From: Gibbula magus
Lineage: Eukaryota > Mollusca > Gastropoda > Trochida > Trochidae
Assembly: GCA_936450465.1 (NCBI GenBank)
Contig: OW388296.1
Span: 35,922,586 to 35,986,585, forward strand
Direction of reading: 5' to 3'
Length of the DNA: 64,000 nt
Below are positions 61,205 to 64,000 of this stretch, piece after piece. Made by a program: the position numbers and the translations under genes. Each line of letters opens with the position of its first letter. Positions within the stretch are counted from its first letter, which is position 1. Under the pieces are notes generated by a model. That model was given only the letters and a program-made list of their open reading frames with translations, did no database searches and had not been told where the DNA came from.

Positions 61205-61290
61205 AATGGTTGATCAACTTCTTAAAAATAGCGACGTTTCGGTATAGATCCTTATACCGTTGTCAAGCATATGGAAGAGATGGTGAAACA
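61205..61290 (-). repeat. Penelope-like motif with a hammerhead-like hairpin
   Basis: On the minus strand, cttgacaacggtataaggat then ctataccgaaacgtcgc has a 7-bp stem (CGGTATA/TATACCG) followed by AAACGTC. This layout recalls the hammerhead ribozymes at ends of Penelope-like elements (CUGANGA, stem II, GAAAC), but the first core box is CUUGACAA, so it is degenerate. No reverse transcriptase or GIY-YIG frame was seen nearby. Confidence 0.4.
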
Positions 61291-61579
61291 GCAGGTTATA
61301 AAAAGGATACATGTTGGTATGATAAAGAGGTATCAAATACAACAAGATGAGGTAACAATGACATAAATGGTTGAACAAGTGAAGTTGTGATAACAAGGAA
61401 ACCAGACAGTAATTATTGGTATGATTTAATATATTCTACAGTTTTAGATTTTATTTCCTAGTTCCTATTTCTTACCTTCAATTTCTTACTTTTCAAAGCG
61501 CTTTGAGCATGCACCATGTTTATGGATACAGCGCTTTATAACGCTATAGGTTTGAGCTCCGTCCGTCCGTTCGCGATAA
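61291..61579. other. AT-rich DNA, no gene seen
   Basis: aaagcgctttgagcatgcac at about 61496 and agcgctttataacgctatag at about 61530 are short repeated motifs. Nothing else is visible. Confidence 0.4.
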
Positions 61580-61975
61580 AGGAGACAGCTTTTTTCAGAA
61601 GCTGTTTAAGATAGGACAACCAAATGTGGTGTGTGGCTTGAGGGCATTACTACCTTCATGGAGTTCGAAAATGAAAAGCGTGCAATTATTTTTTGCTGAG
61701 TTATTGCCCTTGTTCCATATTTTTGGACTCTGTTCATGGTATCTCCAAATGGAATAGCTTTTCTCAGAAACTATTCAAAATAGGATTTCCAAATTTGGTC
61801 TGAGGCTTGAGAGCATAAATACCTTGATGGAGTTCCAAAATAAGAACGGTGTGATGTTTTTTTTCCGGAGTTATTGTCCTTGATCCGTTTTTTCAACTCG
61901 GTTCAAGGTATCTTTAAATTTTCTCAGAAACTGTTTAAGATCAAATCATTTGGCTTGAGGGAATCGATACTTTGA
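61580..61975 (+). repeat. Tandem modules of about 160-170 bp
   Basis: Three diverged modules (ttctcagaaactgttcaaaa; ggcttgagagcataaatacc; gagttattgtccttgatcc) start near 61590, 61758 and 61916. They do not match family 1 or 2. Confidence 0.65.
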
Positions 61976-62882
61976 TGAAATGAAGATGAGAAGCTCACAA
62001 ATATTTAGTCTCAAATGATTGCCCTTGTTCGTATTAATTGGGTCTGGCAGGGGACGTTGAAGACTGGGTCTTCTTGTCAGTATTATTAGTAGTATTACCC
62101 TGGGAACTGTTTTGAATGAGGGGTGTGATGTAAGTGCAGAAATCCCCGAGGGTGAGCACGTCCCCCGATGTGTAGTCACAGAAGACCCACCTTCAACAAA
62201 GGGGGTAGATACCATGCATGATTGATGGTACACATAATACACAACACGACTATCAGAAGTTTGCCCGCTGTTGCCGGGCTGGTTTCGGACTTGGCGAGTT
62301 GTTTAGTTTCAGAGATCCCGCAGGTACCAGCGCCCTCATGTATAACTCATAACTCAAGCTGCCTGGTTTCAAAAGGAGTGTTGTTGATCAGCCTAAACAC
62401 AAAGATGCATTTTGCTTTGCTGTAACCAAAGCTTGTTCCAAATTGTGACGGCTGTTCAACACTTAATAAGAGGTTAAATACATTTAGGATTCTTGTAAAA
62501 CTTTCTTTTTTTCCAAAGATGTACACTGTGTTTAAAGCATTGCTTGTGTACTACTGATGTAAGTGCGCTTGCAGTGTGGCGCTTGTTGACAGGTATTGAT
62601 TGTTGAGTGTGTTTACTTGAATTCCCAGGGGACTGCAATACAACCAGTAGTTCAAGCAGCTCCATCTTGCCATTGCAGCACCCATCGCTATCACGCAAAC
62701 CCCTCATTGATTAACACTCGAACAACTGGTTATCGTAGACTATTCTGTAGCTGCTAATAGAGCTACTTGTAAGCTTCTATCCGTCTTCATAATTCATGAT
62801 AGCTGATGTGTGTTAGGAAATAAGTTTCAAGGCTTCTTTTTTTAAAAGGTAAAGAGCAGTGTAATATGGAAGAACTTATGGC
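61976..62882. other. Intergenic DNA, no gene recognised
   Basis: Open frames of 67-98 codons on both strands show no domain or splice context. Confidence 0.4.
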
Positions 62883-63545
62883 TTTTTAGTTCATCAGGCC
62901 TGAAAGGCCCGATGGGCTTATGGCATGGGATGGCGTCCGTCCATCCGTCCGTCCGTCCGTAAACTTTTCACTTTTTCGACTTCTACTCCAGAACCAATGA
63001 CTCTGGAGAGCTGAACTTTTATGTACATACTCCTTGGCCAATGGGGATTCTAAATTGTAGATTTGGTGACCCTGTGACCCCAAATAAGGGCCCCAGGGGA
63101 TATAACCTTAAAAGCTTTTTTCATCTTCTTCTCCAGAGTAATGACTCCAGAGAGCTGAAATTGTATGTACAGACTCCTTGGCCAATGGGGATTCTAAATT
63201 GTAGATTTGGTGACCCTGTGACCCCAAATAAGGGCCACAGGGGTCATTACCTAAAAAGCTATTTTGATCTTCTTCTCCAGTCCCAATAAACATAGAGAGC
63301 TAAATTTTTGTGAACAGACTCCTTGACTGACGGGGATTCTAAATTGTAGATTTGGTAACCCTGTGACCCCAAATAAGGGCCACAGGGGTCACAACCTAAA
63401 AAGCATTTTTCATCTTTTTCTCCAGTCCCAAAAGCTCTAGAAAGCTGAAATGTTATGTACAGACTCTTTGACCAATGGGGATTCTAAATTGTAGATGTGG
63501 TGATCTTGTGACCCCAAATATGGATCACAGGGGTAACCACTTAAA
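62883..63545 (-). mobile_element. Family 1 element, reversed, about four modules
   Basis: It begins with tagttcatcaggcctgaaag and gcccgatgggcttatggcat, the reverse complement of the family 1 3' end, then (ccgt)n, ctttttcgacttc and four 145-bp modules (ggggattctaaattgtagat). It lacks a clear 5' signature on the right, so it is probably 5'-truncated. It is the only plainly minus-oriented copy in the window. Confidence 0.75.
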
Positions 63546-64000
63546 ACAGCTGTTTTAATGAGTTTGTGATACCACATCTTCTTTTCCAATAAAGAAAAAT
63601 TAATAAAGATGGGGAATTTTAAAAAAAAAATATATAATTTACTGGCTGTGAGTCCAGGGTCTGCATGTTGTGTAATTGCAGGTGTTGACCTGGGGAGTGA
63701 CCACTCCCTGGCAGAGATGCAAACAGCAGCTAATACACGGAGGTTTCAGGTTACTTCTCTGCTGTGTTACTGATTTAGTCTTACACTCAGTTGTCAATAG
63801 AATTTATTAATTAAATATTGAAAAGGAGCCTATGAAACTATGAGCCTATGAGAAACTGGATTTTTAGAAACAAATAGGGGCTCTTTTTCATTATATAATA
63901 AATGTTGATAATTCAAGAATAAAAATAAGAAGTAAAACAATAAATTGCAACGGTCTACATTATTTATAATGAATATGGATTAATGTGTAACCAATTTTGA
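63546..64000. other. AT-rich DNA, no gene seen
   Basis: No coding signal or recognisable repeat up to the window edge. Confidence 0.4.

Overview
The window is eukaryotic DNA, most likely from a mollusc. The basis is a spliced animal gene with long introns, several different non-LTR retrotransposons, tandem-module rolling-circle-like elements, and short elements with gagtgag and tRNA-like promoter motifs that I associate with mollusc genomes. Nothing looks bacterial or viral: there are no operons, and coding sequence is sparse. Species cannot be told from the sequence.

Only one host gene can be rebuilt with confidence. It is PQBP1 (polyglutamine-binding protein 1, a WW-domain splicing factor), on the minus strand from the start codon at 31984 to the end of exon 6 at 2382. 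Six exons with compatible phases give 242 codons; the C-terminal exon or exons lie left of base 1. Its introns, above all the 17.3-kb intron 5, are filled with mobile DNA. A second, weak candidate is a 16-codon signal-peptide-like first exon at 48280-48328 (+).

Layout. 1-2380: PQBP1 intron 6, degraded tandem modules. 2524-19799: intron 5. It holds a minisatellite against the exon 6 splice site, a rolling-circle-like element (family 2), an almost intact L1/Tx1-type LINE (5602-11210, perfect 12-bp target duplication) sitting inside a family 1 element, then a nest of family 1 in family 2 in family 1 (11551-19396). 19880-31899: introns 4 to 1, with a piggyBac transposase remnant, more family 1 copies, a 32-bp minisatellite, and two nested foldback-like elements (29394-31767). 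A third foldback-like element lies upstream of the gene (32500-32827). 35500-44780: a graveyard of LINE fragments on both strands, including a Rex1-like copy and a CR1-like copy that encodes a 2A-type GDIESNPGP motif. 45180-47470: a tRNA-derived SINE split by a 2.0-kb inverted-repeat transposon. 48395-50765: a 26-bp minisatellite. 51430-61130: an L2/CR1-like LINE whose reverse transcriptase reading frame has expanded into about 150 copies of a 57-bp satellite. 61130-64000: tandem-module repeats and a reversed family 1 element.

The most unusual items are the satellite born inside a LINE coding region, the three foldback-like elements that share end design and 8-bp target duplications but use different internal motifs, and the nested 3'-hairpin families 1 and 2, which look like Helentron-associated elements.
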